Assembly (NCBI GenBank): GCA_003427395.1
Contig: BFEA01000482.1
Span: forward strand, 924,599 to 947,603
Length of the DNA stretch: 23,005 nt
Origin: Chara braunii
Lineage: Eukaryota > Streptophyta > Charophyceae > Charales > Characeae
Reading direction: 5' to 3'
Shown: positions 9,475-18,485 of the stretch, one piece after another
Numbering within the stretch: the first letter of the stretch is position 1
Layout: the number at the start of each line of letters is the position of its first letter
Notes under the pieces: model-generated
Seen by the model: the letters and a program-made list of their open reading frames with translations, nothing else
Databases searched by the model: none
What the model was told of the DNA's origin: nothing
Made by a program: the position numbers and the translations under genes

Positions 9475-10258
9475 TCATTCGTGCCTGATGATATTGGTCC
9501 ATTGCTGAAACCAATGACTGGGCGTTGGCCCGAACTCGTCCTCCCATCTGAAAGCCCCGTCGCCCGGTTGGTGCATCGGAGGCCGCCCCTCTTCCCTAAG
9601 CCTTAAGATCTCATCCCTCTCATCCTCGCTGCTGATTTCTATGACTTCTCGCACATCCTCCTCCTCATCCCCCTCGTCTTCAGTCTATATGGGGCTATAC
9701 CCACCGGCAACGTTCTTTGGATCGTAGGTAAAAGGGACCTCTGTCCCCGTCCCATACCCTTCGCAACTGCCGTGACCGCTTCGTCCTTCAAGCGGGCTCT
9801 CCTTTTTCTCCTCGTCCTCCTCACGTTTGTCGCGCATACCTTGTCCCCCCTCGCTTTCCCCATGCCAAGTCTCATGTCGTTCACCCCTGTTGACCCCTTT
9901 CTTGTTAGAGACCCGAGCCTTATCTTCCATTTCTGTGTTGCCTCCTTCCACATTTGCCCTTCCCTTTTCGCCCTCACTGTCAGATGATATTTCTATACCT
10001 TCTTCCTTGCGGAGGGGTGTGGGGTTTCCTACACAAGCATTTCCTTCCACCCCTGCCTACCACTGACCGGCCCATGAGCCCAATGTACAATTTTCTCTTC
10101 GCTGTCCTCCTCCTTTGGCTTGGTCCAGCTTCTTCCCCTCCGGTAGGCCTGTTGATTGCCCCGCTGTCGTTCTCGTTGCCGAATTCCATTTTTGTCTTTT
10201 CTCGTTTTACTCCTAAGCCCTGTATAGCAAAACAACACCCGCAATGTCCCTCACACAC
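9475..10258 (-). pseudogene. Acidic ORF downstream of pol (ORF3), frameshifted
   Basis: This reading region begins about 300 bp after pol and has no recognised domain. The best-supported part (10050-9475) is strongly charged. It contains GIEISSDSEGE, then after an in-frame TAG at 9685-9687 a second EVIEISSEDERDE, and it ends near HWFQQWTNIIRHE at 9475. Both motifs have the form of a SUMO-interacting motif (short hydrophobic core with acidic and serine flank), but that is pattern matching only. Upstream, two frame changes between 10258 and 10050 are needed to join the segments, each consistent with a one-base loss. Position and orientation suggest a third ORF of the retroelement; an unrelated low-complexity ORF is possible. 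Confidence 0.45.
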
Positions 10259-10559
10259 TCGCGCCTCCCCCCCCCTTTAGGCCGGTAGACATTCCCAAAA
10301 TGCACCCAGTATCCCTCGCATCATGCCCCTTTTATACATGCAAATGCGTCGTTTGTGATGACCCCATTTTTTCCCGTAAAAAACTATGGTACAATGCCCC
10401 AAACATCCCTCCCCATTGTCACACAAGCCAGATATTGCAAACCCCCAAGTCATGCTGTCTTTCAACCTCAGTCAGTCCACGCCAAAGCGTCAGTCCCAAA
10501 AAAAAATGACAGTCCCACGAACATGGTCAGAGACAAACCATAGTGTGGGCAAGGTGTGG
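10259..10559. other. Spacer between pol and ORF3
   Basis: No domain-bearing frame is visible. It contains an A run (T run on the minus strand) near 10499-10506 and C-rich stretches. It could hold a splice acceptor or internal start for ORF3, but nothing distinctive is seen. Confidence 0.35.
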
Positions 10560-11860
10560 TCAGTCTTTAGCTTGTGGCTCCCCTGTTTCCTTATCTTCGG
10601 CCTCCTGAAGACATTGTTCCACTGGGTCCCGACTTAGAAACCTGACCAGTCGTTGCCCCGGGAAGGGCCCTTTCAATCCAGTTTCATCCAAATCTTTTAG
10701 TTCGAAGGTGTTCAGTCTCACCCGCTTGGCGACCCGGTAGGGGTCTTTGAACATCTTTCCCAACTGTTCCGGCCAAGTACTTTCTAGTGCTGAGTTCCTT
10801 AGCAATATCATCTCCCCCACCTGAAGTGGTTCCTTTCTGACATTCTTAACCTGGTCCCACCTTGCTTTGTCCCTCATTCTGCTGTCCAACACCCGGCTGG
10901 CGATGTCTTCCATGACCTCCTCATTCTTAAGGATTTGTTGACACCTTGCCTCAATTAATTCTTCAGTGGTCATTTGCGGATCATCATCTAACCTGTTCCA
11001 GGTAGGTACCAAGGCTTCCACAGGAAAGTCGATCTCTCTTCCGTACCAAGCTCTGCCGGGATACATCCTGTTGTCCTTTTAGGAGTCATATTCTCTGCAA
11101 AGACAGCCTTCTTAAGATACCTAGGTCAGTTCCCCAAATGGTCTGCTGCGAGCTTTGCAATCGTGTTCTTCAAGGTTCGGTGCCCCCTTTCCATAGGTGC
11201 ATTGGCCTCCGGGTGATACGGCTTGATGAGTTTGATCGGTACGCAGAGTCTCTTAAGCATCCCCAATACTTCTTGGTTCACAAACTCCGTCCCATTGTTT
11301 GCTATACACCTCCTGACGAACGGATGCCTTAAGTAGAAGTCTTCTATCCAGTCCGCCACATTCTTCCCTGTCTTTTTCTTGAGGGCGACCGCCTCCACGA
11401 ACCCGCTCAAGTTGTCTCGCGCATCCAGGATATACCTGTATCCATCCGTTGACACAGGCATGACCGCAAGGTTGAGGTGGACCAGATGTCCCGACCCTAG
11501 CACCCGCGTTGGCCTAAGCGGCTCGAAGACCCGCACCGAGCTTCGTTCTTGGCAAATAAGGCAAGTCTGGCAGTATATGGCGACTATGCCTGCCATGCCT
11601 GACCAATAATAGAGTGGCGTTATCTTTGCAAGGGTTCCTTTGGACGACCAATGACCTCCAGCCAACCCATCGTGCATTGCCTGGATAACATCTACTTGCC
11701 TAGATCTTCCGCACACAACCCTTCTGGGCATAGCACCTTCCTCCCTTTGGAACAAATGCCCGCTCCTTAGGACGTACCTTTCGGCTTCTTCTCTCGCTTT
11801 AATACTGACTTCCGTAGGTTGTTTGTTTCCTACCAGCAACAGCCTGATCTCCCGAAAGAG
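10560..11860 (-). pseudogene. pol: pol: integrase domain
   Basis: The 11126-12688 frame carries an HHCC zinc-binding region (His in MHDGLAGGH, then YCQTCLIC) at about 11674-11552. A catalytic core follows, ending at PYHPEANAPMERGH. The D,D-35-E positions read Asn (11471-11473, in VHLNLAV), Asn (11297-11299, in IANNGTEF) and Glu (PMER), with exactly 35 residues between the second and third. Both Asn codons are AAC, one G-to-A change from GAC (Asp), so strand-transfer activity should be lost. A TGA at 11126-11128 sits two codons upstream of a conserved-looking RYLKKAVFAEN segment. A one-base loss near 11046 moves the C-terminal part into the frame ending at 10560. That part holds VGEMILLRNSALE, DPYRVAKRV and FELKDLDETGLKG, resembling the GPY/F module. 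No chromodomain is visible. Confidence 0.85.
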
Positions 11861-12259
11861 CCCTTCGTATGATTGAACATAGAAAAACTCCTCTCCTTCC
11901 TTACCCCCATCCTTTCCTTCCCGCATCTGATTTACCACCCATTGCAACTCTTTCCTTTCCCAAGACTCCACCAAACTCATCACTGTTTCCCGGCCTCCCT
12001 CGACTGCCATCGCTATTCGTTCCTCTTTCGGTCCTACTATCGCTCCCCATGAGTCCTTTTCTTCTCTGCGTCCTCGAATGGTAACTGGTCCTTCTCTAAG
12101 TTCTGCTACTACGGCAGGTGCCCCCTTCTCCAAAGTCTGGATCAATAGTTCTCCCGATGTGCATCCTCCGCCCATCATTTCGTTATCCACCGCGAGAGTC
12201 CCTCCTTCGTATTCGAGGAACGCGTCTATGGGCTCTGCATCCTCCATCCCTTCGGGAGT

Positions 12260-12688
12260 AATGCAAACCCCACTCAGCCCATCTGCCTTGTTGCGGATAC
12301 CAGCAATCCGTTCGATCTTGTAATCGAACTGCCAGATGAATCCTACCCATCTTCCCACCGTCGGATCTATAGGCCTGTAATTCTTTAGAGCCCCTGCGAC
12401 ATTCGTCGGATCGATCCTTAAGATGAACCGCCTCCCAAATAGGTACGCCTGAAAGGTCTTAAGGCAATGCAGGATGGCTAGGACTTCCTTCTTGAATTGC
12501 GAGTACCGCCGTTCTGCGGAGTTCAGGGTTCTACTTTCGAACCTAATCGACCTCTCTTTTCCTCCCTCATCCCTTTGAAATAACACACCTCCTACGGCCA
12601 AAGGTCCTCCATCCGTCTCTAGGATGAAGGGTCGTCCCACATCGTCATTAAAATAGGGCGCAGACAGGGCGACTGTCTCAGATGTCAA
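12260..12688 (-). pseudogene. pol: pol: RNase H domain
   Basis: The segment begins at the SETVALSAPYF region and contains the usual Ty3/gypsy RNase H signatures. These are FILETDGGPLAVGGVLFQ (first Asp), SAERRYSQFKKEVLAILHCL (Glu), FILRIDPTNV (second Asp) and IRNKADGLSGV near the end, where most relatives have Ser-Arg rather than Ser-Gly. It removes the RNA strand of the RNA/DNA hybrid during reverse transcription. It is in the same frame as the reverse transcriptase but separated from it by two stops at 12869-12871 and 12731-12733. A spacer rich in Glu and Gly of more than 100 residues links it to the integrase. Confidence 0.88.
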
Positions 12689-12689
12689 T

Positions 12690-13940
12690 ATGTCTTTGAG
12701 CCTTTGGACAACTCCTTCTCGCTCCTCCGTTCAATCCATGGTTCCTTCTTTCCTGATTATAGCCCGGATAGGCTCAGCAATCTTGGCAAAGTTCTTAATG
12801 AAGATCCTCCAAAAGCCGACTACGCATAGGAATGCCCTTACCTCCGTCGTCGTGCGCAGTGGTGTCGCCTACTGTGATATCTTGTCGGTCTTTGCCGAAT
12901 CTCGCTTCCTGCCGTAAGCACCGCAACGAAATCCTAGTATAGTTACCTCCGGAACTGCTAGGATACTCTTCGGTCCACTAGCCGTAATGTTGTATACTAG
13001 GAACCGGCGGAGTAAGTCCTTGATGTCCTGCAGGTGGTCCCACACAAAACGTCGGATCCCTGGCTGGACTTCCGTCTCGTCCTTTTCCTGCGCGCCTTTG
13101 ATCGGATTGTCATCGATGTAAGGTTCACATTTTTTTGGGAACATGTCCCCGGCCACGGCGAGCATCCTGCGTTGCGCTTCGGCCACCGCGTTTGTGAATC
13201 CCATAGGTGTCACTTGCATCTGTAGCTGGCCTACGGGGGTGTGCATAGCGGTGTATGGCCTGTCCCGAACATCCAATGGAAGCTGGTCGTACCCTGAGTA
13301 CAGATCTATCAGGGAGTAAATGCTCCGACCGGCGTGAGATTTTCCTAATAAGTCAGCCTGAGGTAGCGAGTCAGCATCCCGGATGGTTACCGCATTCAAC
13401 TTCTGCAGGTCCTGAATCCACCTTAGTGTCTTGTTAGGCTTCCGAAAGACGAACCACCGATTTGCGTATGACGATGCCGTAGGCTCTGCAACGAAGGAGT
13501 CCATCTTCGCTCGGACGAGGTCTGTTACTTCTCCTCCTATCCCAAATTCATAGGATGACCCCTTGTCATTCCAGCACTCATGTTCTACCGTGTGGATTCT
13601 GACCGGAGGGATCAACTTCGCATCCAGTCGTCCCTTTTGGTGATCACTAAAGGCAAATGCCAGGTGAAACTCCTGGCAGGTCCTTTTGATCAGGCCTGTT
13701 TCTTCTTCTGTTAAAAACCCGTCTATCCCTATCTTCATTGCGTTCGCTATCTCATCTGGTATCCGATGTCCCTCCGTCGCCCTTCTTTCTCGGATCACTC
13801 GAAGGACCTCTTCCTCCTTCTCCATAGCCTCTTCCTTTGATGTCTCTAGCAGGATCGAACCCGGTTTTGCTTTCTTCCCTACCGGCTTGTACTTTCGAAC
13901 ACTTCCTTCCGGGATCTTTCTCCTAAAAAATGAACAGTAG
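12690..13940 (-). pseudogene. pol: pol: reverse transcriptase domain
   Basis: The open part runs from the ATG at 13825 to a TAG at 12869-12871, but the frame is already coding upstream, through a KKAKPGS region back to a frameshift in an A run near 13926. RT motifs in order are WFVFRKPNKTLRWIQDLQKL, SIYSLIDLYSGYDQLPL (catalytic Asp, about residue 174 from 13825), VTPMGFTNAVAEAQ and CEPYIDDNPIKG (residues 236-239, active-site YIDD intact). PGIRRFVWDHLQDIKDLLRR and the EVTILGFRCG primer-grip region follow. The thumb/connection continues in frame after the TAG as a TPLRTTEVRAFL segment and then meets a TGA at 12731-12733. The TAG replaces what is normally a Trp codon, one G-to-A change. The catalytic residues survive, but the polyprotein is cut. 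Confidence 0.92.
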
Positions 13941-14848
13941 CAATTGCCCCCATCGCCTCTACGACTCGTGGTTGAATACTAACTAGTTTCCCATTCAGGC
14001 AATATCCCTTTTGCACCTCTCTTTCGAACTTGGCCAAGGCTGCCGAATCCACTCCTACCTTGTGGTATCTGAGGGCCTTGATGAGTTGCAATAAATTGGG
14101 GATCTCGAGTGCGATTTCCGACCGTCTATGCGTACTTCTTTCCGTTTGGGCAGGCTAGCACGAAGTTCGACCTCTGACTCCTTTTCCGCTACCATAACAC
14201 CTATGACTTCGTCCTCCTGCCTCCTCTTCTTCTGGGGCAGACCCATCTTGATCCATTCCTTCTTGTTGAATGCTTCCTCAATCATGATTTCTACCCTTTC
14301 TCTCATACCCTCCATCCGTGCTAAAGCCCCTTTCCACGTGTTATCCTCGAACGACGGCGACCATGTTGCCAATTTCCCCTTCGGGAGGTCTCCTCCCGTT
14401 CCAAGGAGTCGGAGGAGTTCTCCCCGCCCGGTCACAGGGTCCTCTATGTCTACCATGTATGAGCCATCGTGCAAGTGCATGCCTATCATCTCTACGTTCG
14501 CGCACCACGGTCTCCCGAGGATTATGTCGTGGTCCATTTCCTCCATTACGGTTGTCCGCTGAACGACCAGATCGATTCCCTGACCCCTGCCTTCACAGCA
14601 CACTTCGTGACGTACCCAGCGAACGGGATTTCCCCGCCAGCTCCCCGGATGCTCCCTGTTACTTCCTTGTTTACCGTACATCCCGTGATCATTGCGAAAT
14701 CTCTCCTTATGAGAGTGATTTCTGCTCCCCCGTCTACTAATGCGTCGGTATGATGACTTCTGATCTGAATTTTCAGTTTCCCTATGGGCAGTGCATGAAA
14801 TCTAAGCTTTGTTCCGAGTGGTGATCTCATGACTTCGCCGCCCTCTCA
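13880..14848 (-). pseudogene. pol: pol: aspartic protease and linker
   Basis: Upstream of the ATG at 14830 the frame is the same as gag and carries a TGA at 14846-14848. The protease core is GKLKIQIRSHHTDALVDGGA, with the active-site Asp at 14732-14734. The triad reads Asp-Gly-Gly instead of the usual Asp-Thr/Ser-Gly, which may be a lineage variant or a lesion. The partner hydrophobic-hydrophobic-Gly element is HDIILGRPWCANVEM, but in the next frame (14681-14055). A one-base loss in a G run near 14577 explains the switch. A second switch near 14119 and a third near 13926 pass through a short helical segment (LIKALRYHKVG..AALAKFEREV) before the reverse transcriptase. The enzyme would process Gag-Pol inside the virus-like particle; this copy cannot. 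Confidence 0.78.
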
Positions 14849-14914
14849 GTCGGGCAAGCTCAAACGAATGTCTGCAAAGGCTTTTTCGAGATCCTCCAAG
14901 TCCCCGTGACTCCT

Positions 14915-16447
14915 CTAAAGGTTAGCCACTTCTTGCGGAGCTTCCTCCTCCCTCTCTCCTTCTGGTAATTCGAGGTTGTCACCTATTTCTTCTCGCCTTC
15001 GAGTCAACAGTTGTCTGAGCCCCTTGAGCAGCCTAGGCCTAGCCTGCAGCGTGGTCTGAAAAGACACCGACACCATGGTTCCTAGGAGCTTGTTAATTGT
15101 GTCGTCGAGCTCAGACAAGGTTAAGATCGGGATTTGATACCGAAACTTCTTCTTAGCGGCGGTAACCTTGTCCGCATGCTCCTCTTCCCTAGGCTCCCCA
15201 TAGACTTTCTCTAGTTCCTCAGCCTCAGGCTCTGCCTGGGGTTCGGAGCTTCCGACGACCTTCTCCATAATGGTGTCACGGTTAATCCTTCTCCCGGCCG
15301 TTCCTAGTGGAGTGGTTGCGTTCACCCTGTCACGTCCGTCGTTTTCCAAAATAAAGTTGACCTGCGGCCCGCGCCCCCGGGGTTGATCCCAGATGATCTC
15401 GCCCACCGGTTCGGCTTCTACGACTGTTATTTCTAGCCCGTTGAGCATGATAATTGCTCGCCGCATCCCTCCTGGTGAGTTCCAGTTCACCCGTTCCCCT
15501 TGTGCTCCAAATATCTCCCTCTTTAATGACCTCGTACACCTTCTTTTCAGAATATCATGGTTGAGCTTTGGACACGCGCGCATATAATGTCCTATCGCGG
15601 TACAATACTTGCATTGCTCGTTAGCAGGATCTCTCCGTCCGAATCCCCGGTTTGCTACACCTGGTGGAACCACAGCTTCCTGGGGCGGAAGGGGGGGCCT
15701 GAATACTTGTGCCTGCATAACTAGTAGCGCAATCTCCATCCTTTCAATCTTGTTGTCGACTCCGTGCACCCGTTCGTGTAGGCTTTCAATCCCCTTTTTC
15801 ACCTTGTCGGCCGTCCTACTGGTCAAGTCTATGACCTCCCCTTCCTTGAGCAAGGCCAACGTGTCTGTCACTACCGTTTTCTCAGCTAGATCTGTTACCG
15901 TGCTAAAATCAACATCCCGCGTGTTTACGAACTTGCTCGTCTGTTGGCAAACTGACAGGATCTTGTCTTTGTCGAACTCGGAGAACTGCCTGAGGAAATA
16001 CTTGCTCATTATCCGGTCCGTGACCCCGGGGATCCTTAGTGCTACTAGAGTAAATTCTCGTAGGAAATCATTGTATGTTGCGAAGTTTTTCCTCTGAACT
16101 ACCGCTAGGTCGGCCTCCGTTGCCATTTTCTCTGCCGCTAGGTACTTCCTCATCATCACATCCCGGGTCTCCTTCCAAGACCGGCTTGCGACCACAATGG
16201 CCATTATGTCCTGTCCTAGGCTTAACGACACATGCTGTCCTAGGTGCTCCATCTTTTCCTCTTCGGTCCATTTCAACAGCGCAGCCAAATTCTCGTAATC
16301 TATCAGGAATTTCGTGATGTTTACCCCATCAAACGTCAACTTTTTCTTATCATCCGCTAGGTAGCCTTGATTTTTGTTCAGTGCTCGCGTGAGGGACGAC
16401 ACTATCTTCCTAAGGCCGCCCTTGGAGCTGCTGGCCTCGCCTGCCAT
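14915..16447 (-). CDS. gag: gag: capsid and nucleocapsid
   Basis: The open frame of 510 codons starts at an ATG in good context (AGTATGGC). Residues about 35-205 form a helical retrotransposon gag domain: LTFDGVNITKFLIDYENLAA, then WTEEEKMEHLGQHV, RSWKETRDVMMRKYLAAE, and FATYNDFLREFTLVALRIPG. A short coiled-coil-like segment follows (SLHERVHGVDNKIERMEIAL, 222-241). A canonical CX2CX4HX4C zinc knuckle is at residues 279-292 (CKYCTAIGHYMRAC; 15572-15613). The tail is acidic (Glu-rich, about 395-430 and 490-505). It ends at TAG 14915-14917 in the same frame as the protease. Gag packages the RNA and builds the cytoplasmic particle. The true N terminus may be upstream at 17133. Confidence 0.93.
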   Translation of the reverse strand: MAGEASSSKGGLRKIVSSLTRALNKNQGYLADDKKKLTFDGVNITKFLIDYENLAALLKWTEEEKMEHLGQHVSLSLGQDIMAIVVASRSWKETRDVMMRKYLAAEKMATEADLAVVQRKNFATYNDFLREFTLVALRIPGVTDRIMSKYFLRQFSEFDKDKILSVCQQTSKFVNTRDVDFSTVTDLAEKTVVTDTLALLKEGEVIDLTSRTADKVKKGIESLHERVHGVDNKIERMEIALLVMQAQVFRPPLPPQEAVVPPGVANRGFGRRDPANEQCKYCTAIGHYMRACPKLNHDILKRRCTRSLKREIFGAQGERVNWNSPGGMRRAIIMLNGLEITVVEAEPVGEIIWDQPRGRGPQVNFILENDGRDRVNATTPLGTAGRRINRDTIMEKVVGSSEPQAEPEAEELEKVYGEPREEEHADKVTAAKKKFRYQIPILTLSELDDTINKLLGTMVSVSFQTTLQARPRLLKGLRQLLTRRREEIGDNLELPEGEREEEAPQEVANL

Positions 16448-17133
16448 ACTGTTATCCGGACCTTCTTGCCAGCCTTCTGTCCCTCCCTGGTTTCCGCAGT
16501 TCCTTCTGGGTCAAACCATCCCAACACTCTTTCCCTAAGGCTCCAAAGTCCTTCGCACCCTCGTGCTACTGCTGGCGTGGTCGGCAGGCGACTAGCCCTA
16601 CTATCTATGGCTGGCGGGGTCGTAGCCTTTTCCGCTTCCATCCCCGGAGAGTTCTCTCTCTCTTTCCTTCTCTTGCTCGGCATTCCCCCACGGTCACTAC
16701 CTTTATCCCCTTGTCCAGTCCCACCTCAGCCGATTTTTCGCTCGTCCCGGGGTTCCTCATGCGGAGGGCCTTCTTCGTTCCCAGTCATCATTTCCTCCAT
16801 CAATCTTGCCTTATACTCTGCGGTCTTTTTTTCTATCTCGGCTAGTTTGCGCCTCGCATCCGTGACCCTTACTTTCTTAGACACGGCTCCTTCCGAGTTT
16901 CGGGGGCTTGTCCTGTCCTTATTTTTGCCCTCCTTGGTCTCCTGAGTCCCTTGCCTGCTTCCCCCGACTTTCCCCGAGCTTTCTCCTGAGGAGATCTCCT
17001 TCCGGTTCCCTTTGGTACCATCCGGATTTATCGATTCTCCGTCTTTCTGCCCCTCTTCGCTTTGTACGACACTGCCTCCTAAGCCTGATCCTCCTTCACT
17101 CTTACGGTTATCTGCCTCTTCCTCCGTTGCCAT
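16402..17133 (-). pseudogene. Probable N-terminal extension of gag, or a separate small ORF
   Basis: A frame opens at the ATG at 17133 (MATEEEADNRK). It is hydrophilic and Glu/Lys/Ser/Gly-rich, with a helical coiled-coil-like stretch (VTDARRKLAEIEKKTAEYKA). It is stopped by TGA at 16726-16728, then continues in the same frame through a basic MPSKRRKERENSPG segment to 16402, overlapping the start of the gag core frame. A single-base loss in the AAGAAGG stretch at about 16455-16470 would join it to gag. I therefore favour a longer ancestral gag of about 740 residues. A distinct small ORF upstream of gag is the alternative. No domain is recognised. Confidence 0.55.
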
Positions 17134-17551
17134 ACTCGCCTACTTCTGCATAACCAAAGGATTCCCCAGAACAAACGCAGTGCGAGGCATTTAGGTTTCC
17201 TAGGTTCCAATCATGTTGGTTTATCCCTTTTACTCGGCAATTAGGCTTTTTCCCATTCCAATTTGCTGATGGCTTTCTTAATATGGGGTCGCGTCCGGCT
17301 TTGCTGCCTCACCGAGCTAAGGGCGTGACTTAGCTACCCTTATCACCGGCTCGTTTAGAGCGCCCTTATTCCGTTGGTCGGTGCGTAGGGGTCCGGGTTG
17401 GGCAACCTGCTAGGAAAAGTTTTCCTGCGCAGTGTTCCCTGTCTAGCGGTTTATTGATCATCCGGGTCCGAGGCCCCTTTCTTATTCACATCGGCGGATT
17501 TCCGTACGCAGCGACTATACTTGATCAGCCCTATTGGCCTGCCTGCAGATC
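17134..17551. other. Spacer between ORF D and gag
   Basis: No open frame worth naming. If A-D belong to the element, this is an internal leader before gag. If they do not, it should contain the primer binding site and the LTR edge. I could not recognise a stretch complementary to the 3' end of a common primer tRNA such as initiator Met. Confidence 0.4.
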
Positions 17552-18322
17552 CTAGTCCCGCTCGCGCCCTCGCAGTGCTTCTGGTTCGGTCGGCTCCTCG
17601 AATAGCTTAGCCACCCCTGCCAAATAACTCTCTCCTATCTAGATTTCCCTTTGGATTATGCGTTCGCACCCTGTCCAGTCTAGCCGGGGTGCACGAAACA
17701 TCAGGATGTGGATGACTTCTAGTGATTCGTGGGCCCTGTTTCCCCAGAATGACCCATGTTTCACAGCGACATCATAGAATATCCCAATGGTCGGAGAGGG
17801 AAAGTGTTCTGCCCATATTATTGCCGAATCTGCCAGCTCCCGCGCCCTTGAGAGGCTCCCGAAAACCAGGTCTATCATGAAACGGGGGACTCGACATCTT
17901 AGCGGTGTGGTTGGCGCCTTGAATTTGTGCCATCCCCCCATTTCCACCCGGGTAAGTAAGCCTACGTTCCTTCTACCCCTGACCGATTGTCCTATCCGGG
18001 TCAACGTCCGGGCGGCCCTTTGAAAAACCGGCGCCAACTCGTGACCTTGTGCTATCTCTACCCCCAACGAGTGCCAGCCGATCTCAGACAGATACATGGT
18101 CCCGGTAACTTCCAGATTGGAAAACAGATCGTCCCCGGGTCCCCAATTGAGTCTCATCCCTGTCCACCGACATTCTACCAACATAAAGGCGGCGTCCCTC
18201 CCCAAAGTCACAGCCCGCCACTCTATATCGAACCCCCGATAGGTTGAACTCGACGGGAGGAATACTTCCCATCATCCCCCGTTATTCCACGGCGGTCCGG
18301 GGTACCGGGGTTGGCGCACCAT
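17552..18322 (-). pseudogene. ORF D, fourth copy of an unrecognised four-member family
   Basis: The continuous open part is 18211-17639, but homology with copies A and C extends both ways in the same frame. The ATG at 18320-18322 (MVRQPRY) matches the MARW and MARR starts of A and C, and a TGA at 18272-18274 interrupts just after it. Shared blocks are STYRGFDIEWRAVTLGRDAA, LVECRW, TGTMYLSEIGWHSLG, EIAQG, LLTRVEMGGW, VPRFMIDLVFGSLSRARELA and VKHGSFWGN. After the TAG at 17639-17641 the frame goes on for 28 codons (IGESYLAGVAKLFEEP) to TAG 17552-17554, matching the C-terminal ends of A and C. The restored span is about 256 codons, like its siblings. No catalytic motif, signal peptide or membrane segment is seen. 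Function is unknown. Confidence 0.78.
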
Positions 18323-18485
18323 TCGCACACGGGCCTGAAGTTCCTTATGCTCACGTCTTGCTGCCATGGTTACCTTGGTGATTTCCTGCATAGTCCACAT
18401 AGAAAGTGTTACAGCCAATCCTTAGAAACCGTCCACCTACTGCCCCCTTGCCCTTCGTGTTTTCATTCCTCTTTTCTAGTCCCAA

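Larger units (their letters stand above)
9475..17133 (-). mobile_element. Ty3/gypsy-like LTR retrotransposon, internal region, decayed
   Basis: In transcription order the minus strand encodes gag with a CCHC zinc knuckle, aspartic protease, reverse transcriptase, RNase H, and integrase, followed by an acidic ORF. Reverse transcriptase before integrase is the Ty3/gypsy order, not Ty1/copia. Gag, protease, reverse transcriptase, RNase H and the integrase core would all lie in one frame once the small frameshifts are allowed for, suggesting a single gag-pol polyprotein. Sequence style (YIDD followed by NPIKG, then PGIRRFVWDH after the RT active site) recalls a Ty3/gypsy lineage I associate with fungi and early plants. 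LTRs, primer binding site and polypurine tract were not found. The element may extend right through ORFs A-D to beyond 21213. Confidence 0.85.

Noticed and set aside
9639-9977. Basic minus-strand frame overlapping ORF3
   Set aside because: It overlaps the acidic frame with the IEISS motifs, lacks any motif and appears to be an out-of-frame shadow.
10560-11066. C-terminal chromodomain on the integrase
   Set aside because: After the GPY/F-like module there are only about 40 residues with no chromodomain aromatic pattern.
16367-16945. 192-codon plus-strand open frame, and 15609-16097 likewise
   Set aside because: Both lie antisense to gag and its upstream extension, whose minus-strand frames contain real domains.
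17134-17551. Primer binding site and LTR edge between D and gag
   Set aside because: No convincing tRNA 3'-end complement next to a TG...CA boundary could be recognised by eye.
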